The notes: generated from the letters alone by a model not told the origin. A stretch of 64,000 bases of DNA from Trichoplax adhaerens (GCF_000150275.1 NW_002060948.1:4250395-4314394); one strand, 5' to 3'; counted from the stretch's first letter, positions 36,892-51,700 are shown. Translations and numbers: made by a program.

Positions 36892-39110
36892 CATTAAAGT
36901 TCAGTATTGAAGTTTTCAATCTTAGTTTCATTATTTTCTTCATAAATTATTGCAATGTTATTAAATATCACACGTGTAATGAAGGTTTTGTAGATGAAAT
37001 TTTATAGCGCTGGTATCCAATAATTAATACTTGGAACTTGATCATTTCGAGCTATTTCCTCAAATTAACAAGTATATGAGCTATTTCTTAAATTAATAGA
37101 CATTGAATATCTTTAATCGGTTATCAAACTACTGTACGGTGTGGAAACTAATGAACTATTTTGCAATAGAGTAGAGGATTTGACAATGGCTATTATCGAT
37201 CGTTGAAATAAATATTTTGTGCGTCATGTCGAAAATAACTGTATTAAAATTGTTTGTAACCGATCCAATTAACAATGAAAATCAAGCTTTTCTCTAGCTT
37301 GATAAGGCTAGAATAGGTAAAAAATAAATCTCTATAGTTACGATCCATATTTGATATAAGATACAGTAAACAAATATCGAAAATTATTTGCTAGGATTCA
37401 AGGTCTATTTCATCGTTTTTTCCTAACTCATGCATATTACCTTCAAAGTTTAAGATTTCTACTCTTTTAATAGGAAACCTATCAAAATCTCAATTGCTAG
37501 AAGTGTATTGCAGTTTACTTTCATACTCCCTGCAATTAAGATTACTATTTTGATTAATTTATTCTCTTGTAATTTCTAAAATTATGACGGACACTCAATC
37601 TTCCGGAGCATCATAATTTCCTGATTGTTAAAGATAGAAGAAGTGTCTTGAAATATTGATTTATCTATATTTTTTTCTTTACTGCCACTTCTGGAATAGA
37701 TTACCCGCCCGTATTATAATTAGCCACTTCATGCACAAGAAAACTGTAATAATAGGACTAATAGAGATACCACTTCACTAAAATATCAGAGTTTTAGGGA
37801 TATAAAACCAGAATACAGGATTCATAGGTTTGAGTAATATACTTTTGTACCTTCAGTTGGAATGTCCATAATATAATCAAAGTCCGTAACAGCAATTGAA
37901 ATCCTATTTGTCTCATTTATCCGATCTATTTGTAATTGGCTTAAAGGCTAAAAGTTGGTACTCAAATTATACTTTTTCACGTGAGAAAGTGACACTAATG
38001 TTACACAATACGTATCGAAATGTCAATGATTTACACTAACATCAGCAGATTTAATGAATTCAGATATACTAGTTACAAAACAATGAAATGGATTTAATAG
38101 CTTCATGGATTTTACACTAAAGTTGCTACCTTAAAATTACTTTCCGAATGCTATATTAGGGTATCAAAAGCTTTACCTAATTATCACAATGCATACAACC
38201 CAGTAAATAATATTACTTCATATTTACATGCTTACTGCATACTGTATTCTACCATAGATTTGTCTAAGAATTCCTACTGCATAATATTAGCAGCAGCTTT
38301 TAATCACGATACCGCTTGCTAAATTAATTGAAAATACCTAATTCTTTATTTTCTTTATTAATTAATTGTATATGCCTTTGTCTTTCTTTATCTACTAATT
38401 ATATATAGAATAATTGCTAATGATTATTTATAAAATTGGAGAATGCTAGCTTAAATAAAAACTGTTATAATGTTCGCACTATGGATATTGGTAAGAGACG
38501 GAGACCATGTACAACGCCAAAACCCTTCATTTTTATAGTTCATTTGGAATTTAAATTGAATAATCTCTTAAATGGCGAAGTAATGCTTTTAGATACTCCT
38601 TGAAAAGACTAAATTTGATTTTATATATTTAAGTTTTCTACACAAATAAGGTTTAATACTTTATGATATATTTAGAGCTGATAATTTCGGGCTGGCTACC
38701 CGTAAATGATATAGGCATACATTGCAACCATTAGTCAAATATCGTAATGTCAGAATTACAACCTTATCAATGGAATGAAGCAAAATTAGAATTATAGATT
38801 GTACTTGACTTATTTTAGATCTAGCCTACTGCACAATTCTAAACGATGAGATTAACAGAGTTGTTAGATTTAATAAAATCTTAGTATTTTATTTTTTCGG
38901 TGACGTATAATTTATAGAATGAATAGATGACAACCTTATACTGTGTTAGATTTCGTCATGTTATAAAGTCATTAATGCCAGATTTCGTAAATTTCCATTT
39001 ATATATACTGTAAATGGTAATAATCGACTTTTCGATATCACTCAAAATTAAAGGAAGAAAGATATTTTATAATTTATGATCTATTTGCAGCATTCCATAT
39101 ATCACTGCAC
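36892..39110. repeat. Upstream flank of the pseudogene, duplicated near 60.5-62.2 kb
   Basis: From about 37140 to 38730 the sequence matches about 60530 to 62110 in the same orientation, with moderate divergence (shared tract ACTCAATCTTCCGGAGCATC at 37591 and 60960). It has no coding exon that I can see. It shows that the pseudogene and gene B shared a larger duplicated 5' flank. Gene A does not have it. Confidence 0.65.
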
Positions 39111-39545
39111 TATTTCGACATGAGGCTGGTGTTTGTTGTTTGTGGCATTGCAATAGATGCCTGTATTACTGGCCAAATAGTTGCTGTTGTTGCTATTGAC
39201 CAAGTCATATTTTGACTCCTGATTATATAGACCGCATAAACATTCATTGGTGTTTCTTTCACCCTTTCATCTGAATTACGACAATATTGTTACATTTGTA
39301 ATAGTCAATTATTTTTAAATCATCGACATGGAACTGGAAAGCATTTATCAACACTCTTTATAATATAATGGAAACTTGTATAGCCTGCCAGCTTGGCATA
39401 TAGAAATATACCGTAACATATTGACCGTATCTTTGAATGCACTACCGTTTTTGCAAAGCAAATTATTGCATTTGTTGATACCTGTTCACATTGATGTCAG
39501 GTATAACTAGATATGCATGAATAATTATATTTATCAATTTTTTAT
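39110..39545 (-). pseudogene. EGF exon relics
   Basis: The minus strand at about 39460-39540 resembles the tail of an EGF in the multi-EGF exons (compare 12360-12430: border gttgata-ctg, then ttcacattgat, then gcatgaa-aattatatttat). Less clear relics run up to about 39110. Cysteine order is broken and no frame stays open. The LTR at 39576 lies just beyond. Confidence 0.4.
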
Positions 39546-39575
39546 TGCAAAAACTTACTTATAAATATTATCTAG

Positions 39576-40120
39576 TGTCACAATTTCACTTCTGCGACAA
39601 GGTAACGTACAGTAAAAGTCTATGAGTAGCTACTGACTTAAACGCCCTTTTACTTAACGTTAAACACACTCAGCAAAAGACTGTAAAGATGAAACTAAAT
39701 TAGCAAAGATACATCTACAACTTTTTACCAACACTGAACTCTTTCCCATTTATATAGGAACCGTCTAATTTCTAAACAACAACAGTATTATTGTTATATC
39801 TTACTAGGAGAAACATCTCGAACTGAGATGTTCCTTACATAGCTTTCCTATCAGTAAATATTTTGAATCTCTTACTTATACTTAATCTTAATCTAAGCTC
39901 GTAGGTTGTCTAATTCAACTATCATCAACTAGAACTTGAATCATCTTAGTACTATCTGTCACACAATAACAATCAATATCAAGTATGTAATGAACTATTA
40001 CAAACAACATCCACGTTAAGGCATTACTTATCTTACCTAGTACTACAAATATGGATATTCTCCATACTAGCTACTACTGTACTTAGTAAACTATCCTAAT
40101 GACAAGGCAACACCGTAACA
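39576..40120 (-). mobile_element. Solo LTR, family 1, copy 2 (inverted)
   Basis: A 545-bp block, reverse complement of 25894-26444. Read on the minus strand it starts TGTTACGGTG and ends TTGTGACA. The flanks are a perfect 5-bp target-site duplication, TCTAG at 39571-39575 and again at 40121-40125. There is no internal retroelement sequence. With copy 1 it forms a 13.1-kb-spaced inverted repeat around the pseudogene. Confidence 0.9.
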
Positions 40121-40515
40121 TCTAGATTCCACTTCAGCAGTCAGTTTTAATGTCACAGAGATGCACTATTAGTAAAATTATTGATATAAAGATTACCTTG
40201 AATACAGCATAAAACTAATGACAAACGTTTTATTTTTAAGCTTATAAATTACTCTTAAGACAATTAGGGTCACTTTTACACTGCTACTACATACTATGCC
40301 GCGAAGATACCATACGGAACTAAAATCATTCATAAAATTGAATTGATATTTTATTTACGAACTTACTGGAACGCAACTATTATGCGTTTGAATTAGCTAT
40401 CTGCGATTAACCGCATTTACGGTAGCGAGATATACGGTGCATGTAAAATTGAAGAACAGGAATATGCAGTAGTAAAATATGTCGCTAAGGTCTATCAAAA
40501 TTGATATTTCGATTC
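40121..40515. promoter_or_regulatory. 3' flank of gene B with candidate poly(A) signal
   Basis: No coding content. A minus-strand AATAAA at 40350-40355 lies about 160 bases past the TAA of gene B and is the likeliest poly(A) signal, though such hexamers are common in AT-rich DNA. Confidence 0.3.
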
Positions 40516-43500
40516 TTAGCCATTGTTAGATTGATTTTCATTATTTTCGTAGCTTTCATAAATGTTATCTGAAATATTTTCTTCAGGTAAGCTGATACTT
40601 TGGCTGTTATTATTTGTAGCTCCTGCGATATAAACATTCTCTTTAGTTGGAAGCACTTTGAGTTGTACATCTGCCTGATGCGATTTGTAGGATCGTTTGT
40701 GTTTAAAGTACAGGATTAGAAATATTAGAATCAAAATAGTGGCACCGACAGTACCGACAGAAACTCCAATAATTAAAATGAGGTTTTGTGTTGTCTCCCC
40801 ACATCTAGTGCCTCGAAATCCTGCTGTACAGTTGCATCTTTGCTGGCCGTCTACGATGTGGCACTTCCCACCATTGTAACAGAAATTGTTACCGCAATCA
40901 TTATCAGAATAGCATCCTGTGTTGGAATAGGGATTACCTTGATAACCTGTTTCGCAGAGACAGCTATAAGATCCTTCCGTATTTACGCATATTGTATTTT
41001 TACCACATGAAGACTTATTTAAGCATTCATCAATGTCGATGCAGTTGCTTCCTGAATAGCCCGCTTTACATCGACATAAATAAGTACCTAGCAAGTTGAC
41101 ACATATTTGGCTAACATTGTTGCAACTGTTATCGATATTATTTGCACATTCGTCATAATCTTTAATAACGGCCTTCTGTAAATATTGTCCATTGATGGTG
41201 ACATTGCTACTAGTAATAATATTGCGTAGTTCATGTAGACTAAAGTTTGCTGTCAGTTGGAATAGTACATGGTAATCTATAATAATGCTGCCTGATCGAA
41301 AGCCTTTTACTTTAACTTGTTCAAAATTGGGGCTTGTTACTGAGGATGAATTAAAAGCAATTGTTAGCGCGGTAGTAGCTCTTCTTTGAAGTATTTGATA
41401 TTCAGCACTTGTTTGATCATTCAGTGACGAATTGAAATTACTAGTAATCTCAACAATTCCGATAAATAATTTACCATGTTGACAATGTGAATCTGATTGC
41501 AATTGCACTTCTGATAATAGACTATTGGAATAATATCCGATCTTACAACTGCAATATATGTTGTTGTGATATGTCATACAGTTTGCCTTTTTACCGCAAT
41601 TCTTGCTGTTATTACAAATAATTTCTGGAGTACAATCAATTCCATTACCGTAGTAGCCTAATTTGCATTGACATAGATAAGATCCAACAGTATTTATACA
41701 GTTAGCTTGAGTATGACAGTTATTCTGATTGAGTGAGCATTCATCGATGTCTTGACATAGAGACATAGCTTGACCTGAAAATCCAGGATCACACTTACAT
41801 ATGTAAGAACCATTAACGTTGAGGCAGGTAGAGTTATCAACACATTTATTTGTAGTAGTAGTAGAATTGCATTCGTTGGTATCATGACAAGTATAACCAT
41901 CGCCGTTATATCCAGATCTGCACTGACATTGATACGATCCCATAGTGTTAATGCACTGTGCAAAACTAGAACAGTTATGATGCGATGACGAACATTCGTT
42001 TTCGTCAACGCACGATTTTCCATTACCGGTATATCCTAACTTGCATTTGCATAGATAGGATCCTACATTATTAATACAATTAGCATTAGTGTGGCATTGA
42101 TTATAATTATTCGTAAAACATTCATTAATATCTTCACATATGAATCCGGTTCCTGTATAGCCAGAGTTACAGAAACAAGTATAAGATCCATTATTATTGA
42201 CACATTTGCTATGAATGGAGCAGTTGTGTAATCCAAGCGAACATTCATTGATGTCAGAACACGTTTTACCATTTCCAGTATATCCAGGATAACAAGAGCA
42301 CGTATACGATCCAATATTATTAAAGCAACGACTATTAGCTGAACAAACATTGCTGTTAAGTGTGCATTCGTTGACGTCCGTACATACCAATCCATTACCT
42401 ATAAAACCTTCATTGCATTGACATCTGTAAGATCCATTGGTATTACTACAGTTAGCTTTGGAACTGCAGGGATTATGCTGTAGTGATAAACATTCGTCTA
42501 TATCATTACATATATATCCATTTCCAGTATAGCCAGGTTTGCAGTTACAATTATACGACCCGATAATGTTTGTACATATTGCGTTAATCGAACATGTATC
42601 GACTCCAGTGGCGCATTCATTAATATCTTCACAGGTCCAACCATCTACTCTAAATTTATAACCTGCTAGACAATTACAAGTATAATTGCCCATGGTGTTA
42701 GTGCATTGATGATAACAAGGTGATGGACTTGCATCGCATTCATCTATATCGACACACTCAGTCAGGCTGCTATTCAAAAGGTGGTAACCTTTATTACAAG
42801 AACAAACTATAGATGAATTAACATAAATACAAATTTGTGAGCAATTATGACCTGGTGAGCATGGATTTGTATTATTACAAGTAAAACCGTCGCTGTTTAA
42901 TTGGAAGCCTTGATAACATTGACAAGAGTATGATCCTATAGTGTTAATACATTGTTGATCGCAGGGGTTATAGCGATTGCATTCGTCGATATCAACGCAT
43001 GTATGCTGATCATTACTCAACTCGTAGCCACTATTGCATGAGCAGGTGTAGTTGCCTTCTGTATTATTACATAAATGATCGCAATTTCCATTAGTTATAT
43101 TACATTCGTCGATATCGAAGCAAGTATATCCGTTACCTTGGTAACCTAGTTTACAAATGCATTCATATAAACCGGGTTGATTAATACATATCGCAAGATA
43201 ACTGCAATTGGCATTTCCGAATGTGCATTCATCAATGTCAGTACAGCCTTTCTTATCGTTATCCAGCTGATATCCAGGTAGACATTGGCAACTATAACTT
43301 CCATCTTCGTTGATACATGTTTGATTACACTGATGGGTTCCATTTTCACATTCATTTAAGTCGTAACATTTTCGTCCATCGACAATATAACCTATAGGAC
43401 AATGACTACAAGTGTAGCCAGCTTGCGGCGCCAGATTATCTGTACATGTTATATTTTCGAAACAGGGTTGATCAGCACATGCATCAAAATCTGATGTACA

Positions 43501-45744
43501 ATAATCTCCAGTCCATGCCGGATCACAAATGCATTCAACTAGATCTATATTTTCAATGCGAACCATTTCAGCATTATAATCACAGATTCCATTATTTAAA
43601 CAGTAACACATGATGACTTGCGGCATTAGTTCACTTGTTGCTCCTTTAGAATCTGTTGCAACAAATTTTAAAGTAATATTTTGGATAGTCGAAACATTCC
43701 AGGTAAGAATTAATGATTCTTTATCAAATATAGCATTTCGAGGTGAGTCGATCAATTGAATCGTTACCATATCACCCGGATTTGGGTCTGACACATTCAA
43801 CTTTGTTATAAATGTTTCTCCATATGTGACATTGTATATTTCCAGTCCTGATATTTGAGGTGGAAAGTTTTCTAACTGAATATTTGTTTCTTCATTGCTT
43901 ATGGAATTATTTTTGCTTATGATAGCAGCATTGAGATTTTGAGTTAGTGCTGCATCATAAAGACAAGTATAGTCGTTTCCGCACTGATCTACAGATTGAT
44001 TGTAGAAAAAAGTATTATTGCCAAACAATGCAACGATATTGTCACCAAATATTGGAGTAAATTCTGGATCCGTATAATTATAATAGGATTGATCGCTAGG
44101 ATAAGTGAAAAGTGAATCACTGATATTAATGGCCCACAACTGACCGAAATCATAATAGATTTGTGATTCTGTGGAATTAATATCGAGGTATGTTCCATCT
44201 GGCTTTTTGAAGTCATCGTCAATGTTATCATTCCACGTTCCTAGTAATCCAGCAGTATCACCTTTAATTTCCTCTGGACCGTTCATGGTAATAGTTAACA
44301 TCTCTGTTAGCATTGTTACTTCAACAGAAATTCCTGATGAAAATACTGCAGCGAGTGACTGATTAGATATTTTAACTATATCAACATTAGTATACTCACG
44401 GGATTCATTTAAAAGTAAAGAATCCATAGAGAATGCAACGGTGCTATTAACCAATACATCGATACCATTAAATGCTGAATTAAGTGAAAACTGAATAATA
44501 TCTGCGTTATTTTCTGTTGTAGCTACGCCTGAAAATACGGTAGCCGCTGCCGATAATGAACCGTTCGTTATTGTACGCATAGTACGCCCTTGTAATATAA
44601 ATGAACGATTTCCTGTTTGCAGTAAGACATATTCACCTAATCCATTGAAGGTATATTGTTTGCCATCTAAGGTTTTAATATGTGGATCGCCCCAGGTCCA
44701 AGCTCTTCTAGGGGGTCTATATCCTCTGCATGCATTAATGGGTCTTTTACTTATATATAAATTGCATAAGCTAGATTTAATACAGCAATCTCTTAATGCT
44801 CGGTAATCATAGAACTGATAGTAGTAATTTTTAAAGATAAATGAACTACCAGAAGGATACGTTGTAATAAGCGAACCAAAAGATGATCCAAGTGATGAGT
44901 AGCAGCATCTTTGATAGACACGTCTACCATTTTTAGCTCTACGTGAAAATCTTGATCTTGCACAGAAAGTAAAAATATTAAATCGAAATCGCCGATCCCA
45001 AATTGCTTGAAAAAACGTGCAAGGACAGGGTCTTCTTCTTAGTGCACGAAGATACATAGATGGAGAAATTTCGTTTGCATTCCATAGTTGACACCGATAT
45101 ACATGATTAACACGATAGATAGAAGGACTATCAATTCTATACATCCACCTTCCTTTTTTACCATAATTACCAAATGTGCTATCAATATAGAGAAGGTTTT
45201 TTGTATGTGAATCGGGTAATTCATATGTATAAGCTGATACTCCGTTACTATAACCAGCGCGAGGTCTAATAAATTTATACCTTTTCCACCAGTTCATTCC
45301 TTTATCATCGTAAAGAAAGTTTACAAACAAATTATTGCCATTCGATACCAGTATCAGTTGAAAAGTACTTGTTACGCCATATTTTGCTGAGCGAAAGGAC
45401 GGATATGGAACGATTTTATCCCATGTAATAACTATTACCAGGGAGGCCTCAAAGTTTGTTATAATTTGTTTGAATAGACCATATTGGTTTAGGTTAGGAT
45501 TATTATTGATAAAGTTTTGGTATTGATTTACATCATTTGTAGCAGAACTTAAAGTCTGCTCAGTTGATAAGGAGGGATTTAGAACTGAATGCTGGCTAAC
45601 ATAAATTTTAGAATATGAAGCATACGTACTGTCAGCATCTGCAAAAAATGGAGCTATAATAGGAACATGTTTAGATGTATACAACGGGTTAGCAGAACTT
45701 CCATAATACGCTTGATTGAAGGAAATGAATCCATTCATTGAAAT
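40516..45744 (-). CDS. Gene B last exon: NIDO, AMOP, VWD, EGF_CA, SEA, TM, tail
   Basis: One 5,229-nt open exon after TTTTAG in phase 0. Residues counted from the ATG at 45738: NIDO end 1-205; AMOP about 225-345 (basic, with C-P-C, RCC and DCC cysteine pairs); VWD about 348-540, starting WTWGDPH and with GLLG near 497-500; a cadherin-like/He_PIG-type domain at 43600-43870 ([16 protein letters not shown]); about 17 EGFs, mostly calcium-binding; a SEA domain at about 41150-41480 with [11 protein letters not shown]; three EGFs; a membrane helix at about 40710-40790 ([19 protein letters not shown]); and a 60-residue tail. NIDO-AMOP-VWD-EGF-TM is the order of MUC4. In that family VWD GDPH and SEA G-S sites are self-cleaved, leaving a non-covalent surface complex; the same is inferred here. 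Confidence 0.9.
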   Translation of the reverse strand: MSMNGFISFNQAYYGSSANPLYTSKHVPIIAPFFADADSTYASYSKIYVSQHSVLNPSLSTEQTLSSATNDVNQYQNFINNNPNLNQYGLFKQIITNFEASLVIVITWDKIVPYPSFRSAKYGVTSTFQLILVSNGNNLFVNFLYDDKGMNWWKRYKFIRPRAGYSNGVSAYTYELPDSHTKNLLYIDSTFGNYGKKGRWMYRIDSPSIYRVNHVYRCQLWNANEISPSMYLRALRRRPCPCTFFQAIWDRRFRFNIFTFCARSRFSRRAKNGRRVYQRCCYSSLGSSFGSLITTYPSGSSFIFKNYYYQFYDYRALRDCCIKSSLCNLYISKRPINACRGYRPPRRAWTWGDPHIKTLDGKQYTFNGLGEYVLLQTGNRSFILQGRTMRTITNGSLSAAATVFSGVATTENNADIIQFSLNSAFNGIDVLVNSTVAFSMDSLLLNESREYTNVDIVKISNQSLAAVFSSGISVEVTMLTEMLTITMNGPEEIKGDTAGLLGTWNDNIDDDFKKPDGTYLDINSTESQIYYDFGQLWAINISDSLFTYPSDQSYYNYTDPEFTPIFGDNIVALFGNNTFFYNQSVDQCGNDYTCLYDAALTQNLNAAIISKNNSISNEETNIQLENFPPQISGLEIYNVTYGETFITKLNVSDPNPGDMVTIQLIDSPRNAIFDKESLILTWNVSTIQNITLKFVATDSKGATSELMPQVIMCYCLNNGICDYNAEMVRIENIDLVECICDPAWTGDYCTSDFDACADQPCFENITCTDNLAPQAGYTCSHCPIGYIVDGRKCYDLNECENGTHQCNQTCINEDGSYSCQCLPGYQLDNDKKGCTDIDECTFGNANCSYLAICINQPGLYECICKLGYQGNGYTCFDIDECNITNGNCDHLCNNTEGNYTCSCNSGYELSNDQHTCVDIDECNRYNPCDQQCINTIGSYSCQCYQGFQLNSDGFTCNNTNPCSPGHNCSQICIYVNSSIVCSCNKGYHLLNSSLTECVDIDECDASPSPCYHQCTNTMGNYTCNCLAGYKFRVDGWTCEDINECATGVDTCSINAICTNIIGSYNCNCKPGYTGNGYICNDIDECLSLQHNPCSSKANCSNTNGSYRCQCNEGFIGNGLVCTDVNECTLNSNVCSANSRCFNNIGSYTCSCYPGYTGNGKTCSDINECSLGLHNCSIHSKCVNNNGSYTCFCNSGYTGTGFICEDINECFTNNYNQCHTNANCINNVGSYLCKCKLGYTGNGKSCVDENECSSSHHNCSSFAQCINTMGSYQCQCRSGYNGDGYTCHDTNECNSTTTTNKCVDNSTCLNVNGSYICKCDPGFSGQAMSLCQDIDECSLNQNNCHTQANCINTVGSYLCQCKLGYYGNGIDCTPEIICNNSKNCGKKANCMTYHNNIYCSCKIGYYSNSLLSEVQLQSDSHCQHGKLFIGIVEITSNFNSSLNDQTSAEYQILQRRATTALTIAFNSSSVTSPNFEQVKVKGFRSGSIIIDYHVLFQLTANFSLHELRNIITSSNVTINGQYLQKAVIKDYDECANNIDNSCNNVSQICVNLLGTYLCRCKAGYSGSNCIDIDECLNKSSCGKNTICVNTEGSYSCLCETGYQGNPYSNTGCYSDNDCGNNFCYNGGKCHIVDGQQRCNCTAGFRGTRCGETTQNLILIIGVSVGTVGATILILIFLILYFKHKRSYKSHQADVQLKVLPTKENVYIAGATNNNSQSISLPEENISDNIYESYENNENQSNNG

Positions 45745-48700
45745 CTAAAATTGGTGGTGATTAGTGTAATTGTAGCCTTGATATCTAAATTTTATTACTA
45801 TTTTAAGTTAATTAATTGTTGAGAAAACTTACATATAATTTGCGGTAAAATTTGTTCATGTAAAATATTGGAGATCTCAAGTTGATAACGAACGACGCAT
45901 CATCTACTCTTCCAAACGACTGATCACTTGCCTGTGGCCCATATGGATATAATCTCAGTTCTTTAAAGAAAATTGCATAGGAATATTAATAGCAATTACT
46001 ACAATAGCAGGTCTTAATTGTGCTCATAGAAAAAATTACCGGCTATCAGTAATTTACTAGATACAGTTATGAAAGCCTTGGCTGCTACGTTCTGAATTAT
46101 TGTTTAAAATGAGTAATGTATCTTACATGTGCATATTACCCATATTACCTTTGCAGATTGAGCCATTGCCAACAAAACCTGGGTTGCATATGCAAGTATA
46201 GGAGCCAAGTGAATTATAACACGTTGCATCTGGACTGCATTGGTTCGATCCTATACTGCATTCATTTACATCTAAAATTTTAAATAAAAACTTAATTAAT
46301 TATGCAGTCGTAATACTTTCTCAACTTTTACTTGTAGAAAATTCCAGTGAATTTACGTACAAAGTGTAATTGGTTATGAAAATATAAAATACAGTCACGG
46401 AAGACGAACATACGTAAAGTAGGTAAATTTGTATCGTTACCTGAGCAGATGCGTCCATTTCCAGTAAATCCTGACTTGCATAGACATTGATAAGACCCGT
46501 TCAAGTTATTGCAAATTGCGTTAGTATGACATCCATGAGTATAAGAGATGCATTCATTCACATCTATTAGATCATATTCCAAGAAATTTATTATGAAATT
46601 AATAATAAAATAGATTCTAACCCATTCATTTAAAATCAGTAATTATATTCTTTCTAAAATATTGCTGACCAAATTTAAGGCTAGAACTTTGAAAGGGATT
46701 GTATTAAAAATACCTTTACAATTGAATCCGTTTCCTGTGAATCCGGGCTTACATTGACATGCATAAGACCCGTAGGAGTTGCTACATATTGCATTACTAT
46801 TACAACGATGTATCCCAATGCTACATTCATTAACATCTAGAAATTCATGGAACAATGATATAATTTTGTTAGACAGTAGGGATAAACATCGATAGCATAG
46901 TTCATAATAATTAATGTACGATTTTACTGTCCTGAAATCGGTGCTGCAGTTATTTTAATGTCCAGTTAAACGGTACTAAACAATTAATTTGTACATTATT
47001 TGGTATAATGTACTTCTAAAATAATTGAAGTTTTTATATTTTAACATTAGTTAGCAATTCGTCGATTTACGAAAACAAGTTTTATGATTTGCAAAAAATC
47101 TGAAAAAATTGTGTAAACGAAGAAAGCATATCAAGTAAATCGTCTGTACTATGAATTAATCGGAAAGAAATTCAATTTAAGATATAGGTAGTGGTTAGAT
47201 TATTACTCTCCATATGAAGATCCTTCGTCATTCTATCCATATTAAACAATAACTTGAAGAGTGAAAAATGCGCTCAAAAATGCGATATATTCAATTTAAA
47301 TCGGAAATTTACGTACCGAATTGGCAGTGAGTCCCACCAAATCCGCTATTGTTGCAAAAACAAGAGTAAGAATTTATTCCGTCTAGGCAAATTCCACCAT
47401 TTTGGCATGGATTGGATATGCATTCATCGATATTAAATTGACAGAGAGCACCACTATATCCAGATGAGCATATGCAACTGTAAGAAGCGATATGATCTAT
47501 ACAACTTCCTCCATTAATACAAGGTGATGACAAGCAATCATCAATATCTATGAATTAGTATCATGTAGAAAATAAGAAGTCTAGATTAGTCTTACTTTCG
47601 GATTTAGTAAGAATGGACTATTCTTACTGCTACGTATCTTTCACTAGTATAACATGACCTAAATGTGCTACTATGTTCTATTTAATTTTTAATCTTAGCA
47701 GATTCTGATACACTATTTTGCAAAAAGTTTTTAAGGATACCACTAGATATCATTATATATGAACTTAAACAAATACAACTTTTACTCTTCCAGAATTATA
47801 TCAAACAATTAGTGTACAAAATCTATAGATCTTACTCGTTTCGCAATGGATTCCAGTGAAACCAGTCGATGAACAATTGCAGGTATAAATATCAACACCA
47901 CGGATACATTGACCACTATTTACACAAGGCGATGATGAACATCTATCAACTATGATATCACAGCGATTGTTAGTATAGCCAGGTAAACAGTTGCAATTGT
48001 AATGATCGATTAAATCGATGCATGTTCCTGAATTTTGGCATGGGTAGGAAGCACATTCATCAATATTTACTTCACAATGTGTTCCAGTATAACCAGGTTG
48101 GCATGTACAATTATACATATCGACCATATCGTTACACATGCCGCCGTTTATACATGGAAAGCTACTACATTCATTGATACATGTTTCACATTGGTGTCCT
48201 GTATAGCCAGATAAGCAAGAACAATTATATTTATTTATATAGTCATTGCATCGGCCACCATTTAAACACGGCTTAGATTGACATTCATTGTAATCAATTT
48301 TGCAATCTGTTCCTCGATATCCAGATAAACAAGTACAGTTATAACCATTGATAAGATTGTGGCAAGTAGCTAAGTTTTGGCAAGGATTACTATTGCATTC
48401 ATTAATTTCTGCCTCGCATTGGTATCCAGTAAAGCCAGGTACACAAGAACAATTATATCGGTTAATAAGATCATGACATGTGCCATTATTAAAACATGGA
48501 CGGCTTTCACATTCATCGATATTAGTTTGGCAAACATCTTCTGAATAACCAGGTAGACAAATGCAAATGTATCTATCTATGAGATCTCTGCATGTTCCGC
48601 CATTTTGACATGGATTACTAATGCATTCGTTAATATTGGATTGACAGTGAGCTCCAGTAAATCCAGTAGTACAATTGCAATCGTATCTATTAATGCGATT

Positions 48701-51700
48701 GATACATTCGCCATTATTTTGGCAAGGCAATGATAGACATTCATTTATATCTTGTTCACAATGTGTACTAGTATAGCCAGCTCTGCATTGGCAAGCATAA
48801 GTATCAATTATATCGACGCATGTAGCGTTATTCTGGCATGGAGAAGAACTGCATTCGTTGATATCTGTTGAAAGTAGATAGAAATAAGTAATAAATCTTG
48901 TAAAATAAATAAAATCACATGAAGCTAGACATTTAACAATTTTTCAACAATTCTCAGGTTGAAGCATTTCTATATAAATGTGAATATTAACTGACTTATT
49001 TCACATTCATCGCCTGCAAATCCAGCCGAACAATTGCAATTATATCTGTTGACAAGATTGATACATTTGCCATGATTTTGACATGGTAATGATAGACATT
49101 CATTTATGTCTTGTTCACAATTTAAACCACTATATCCAGAGCTGCATTGGCAAGTGTAACCATTAATTATATCGGCGCATGTAGCGTTATTCTGGCATGG
49201 AGAAGAGCTACATTCGTTGATATCTGTTGCACGTAGACAGAAATTAGTAATAAATCTTGTAAAAAATTAAAATTGATATACTTAGATATTTAACTATTGT
49301 TCGATGAGTGTATTATTATGAATATTAAAAAGTTACTGACTTATTTCACATTGATCGCCCACGAATCCCGAAGCACAGGTACAATTATAATAGTTTGGGG
49401 CAGAATTAAAACATGTTGCTCCATTCTGACATGGGACAAATCTGCATCGATTAATGTCTATATTCATACCGATAAGTTACCGGATTAATAGGATGATATT
49501 CTGAATTAAAATTTACATATCAAAGATCTGTAAATCTGGATAACTTTATATATCAAAAGTCTTACCATCTTCGCAGAGATTTCCATAGTAATTGGATGTA
49601 CAATTACATGAGAATGAATTGATTTTATTAATACATATGCCATTATTTAGACAGGGTTCAACATGGCATTCGTTGATATCTGTTACAATTACAAATTTTA
49701 TACGTTTAGAATTGTTAGGAATAGATATCAGGTGATAAAATAGTATTATCAATTAGCAGAAACAGAGATTGTTTATAATACAAGATGTTGCGCCGACTAT
49801 CTAAAATAGTAAGTAATCTAATTATAGCTTACTGTTCTCGCAGTTAGTGCCACAATAACCAGAATTACAGTTACATTGATATTGATTTGATCCAAAATTA
49901 ATACAAGTGCCTCCATTCTGACACGGTGTTATCCTGCATCGATCATGATCTAATCATAATATGATCTTTGTTTAGTAAACAGTTTTCAATTAATTACAAA
50001 GATGGTACTTGGATTGAATTATTGAACAGCTTATTCATCTCAGTTTGTTAGGAAAAATAAAGCCATTGGATTACTGAAGTTTACAGTATGAAATGTTGAA
50101 AAGACTACATTTATTAATTTTATACATGTTAGATGGTGCAATAAAGTAGCTTTTATTTTTCATCTTACCGCTTTCACAGTTTGTTCCATTATAACCTAGC
50201 GCACAAATACAAGCATATCCATTTATAGAATCACTGCAACTTGCATTGTTACTGCACGGATTGGAAATACATTCGTCAATATCTAAGACAACCAATATTT
50301 CATCATAAGTACAAGCTAGTTATTTCTGCATATTAAATTAGCAATCTTTCTTGTCCTTTATAATTAATTTATGGATATGAGACAGTTACTTGTTTCACAA
50401 TGTGTTCCGGTAAATCCAACTGCACAACTACAATTATAGCTATCAGGTAAGATATTTGTGCATATAGCATCATTTAAACAGGGTCGCAATCGGCAGCGGT
50501 TATTATCTGCAGTGGATGAAAACATTTTAATTATAAATTTAATTCATTGAAATAGTGTATATTAAAAAATATTATAGTAGTCCAGTTTATAATTACAGCT
50601 ATCATTCATTAAGTGATAAACAAGTTAACAACACCTTATTTATTAATTGTAAGTGCAAATGATATTAATTTTTATTCAAACCATTTTGGCAGTTGGGACC
50701 ACTAAAGTTAGCTCTACAAACGCAATCATTGCCGGATACGCAATATCCATTCGCTGGATAGTAATATAGTAATTGCAGAAGACAAAAGGTACAGGTTAGC
50801 TAAATTTCTAAACTTAAATTATCTTCCATAACTAAGATTAACAAGTTAATAAAAAATAGCAATCCTTGACACCTGTGCATCCCTCTTTAATTGTGCATTG
50901 GTTGCATAAATTTCCAGTCCAGCCACTGCTGCATCTATTAATTTGCGACACGTTGAGTCAAGCTTGTATACTAGTATAAGTCGCATGATGAGGATAGTAA
51001 AGTAATACTTCTTAATACTGTAAGAGAGGCGAAAGAATTATTGACTTACAAGCACCCTCCAGGGGTATTTTTGCAACTTGCATGAGACAGGTCACAACCA
51101 TCCTTGCATATAGCTTAATTTGATATAAGTAGAATATAATTATTAGATCGCTATTAAACAGATATCATAATGATAATTCAATAGACATTTTTGAATTACT
51201 TATGGCTTTAATATCTACTTTGATTTTAAAAATTAAGCTTACCGGTATCACATATCGTTCCTACCCAACCTATTGCGCAAGAACAGTTATAACCATTAAC
51301 GAGGTCTTCACAGGTGGCAGAATTTAAGCAAGGATTGGAAGAACATTCATTGGTATCTACCGTTCATATTTTAATAAATATTTGTACGTTATGTTAAAGT
51401 ATAAAGTTAGTTCATTTTGAAAATTGTAAGGTTATCGAAGCTGGTTTATTTTATTGAAGTATTATGTAAAATGTAATGAAGTAATTTTAACTTTGATCGC
51501 AACACATATTTTAGATCTGTATTCGTCGATACGGTGTTCTATTACTCATGCGTGAAGGTTAGCATCTTATCAAAACTACTACAGCATTGGTAGTAGCATA
51601 AAAAAGAATTCGTTTCTCCTATTAATGAATTAGTATCAAAATTGATGACTTAAGATAATAAAATTTCAGTAGCATTAAATCTATTGATTGTAATGATGAC

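Noticed and set aside
45738-45744. ATG at 45738 as the true start of the NIDO-AMOP-VWD protein
   Set aside because: An in-phase exon at 45833-45960 supplies the missing first part of NIDO, and the ATG follows a good acceptor by six bases. There is no signal peptide after it.
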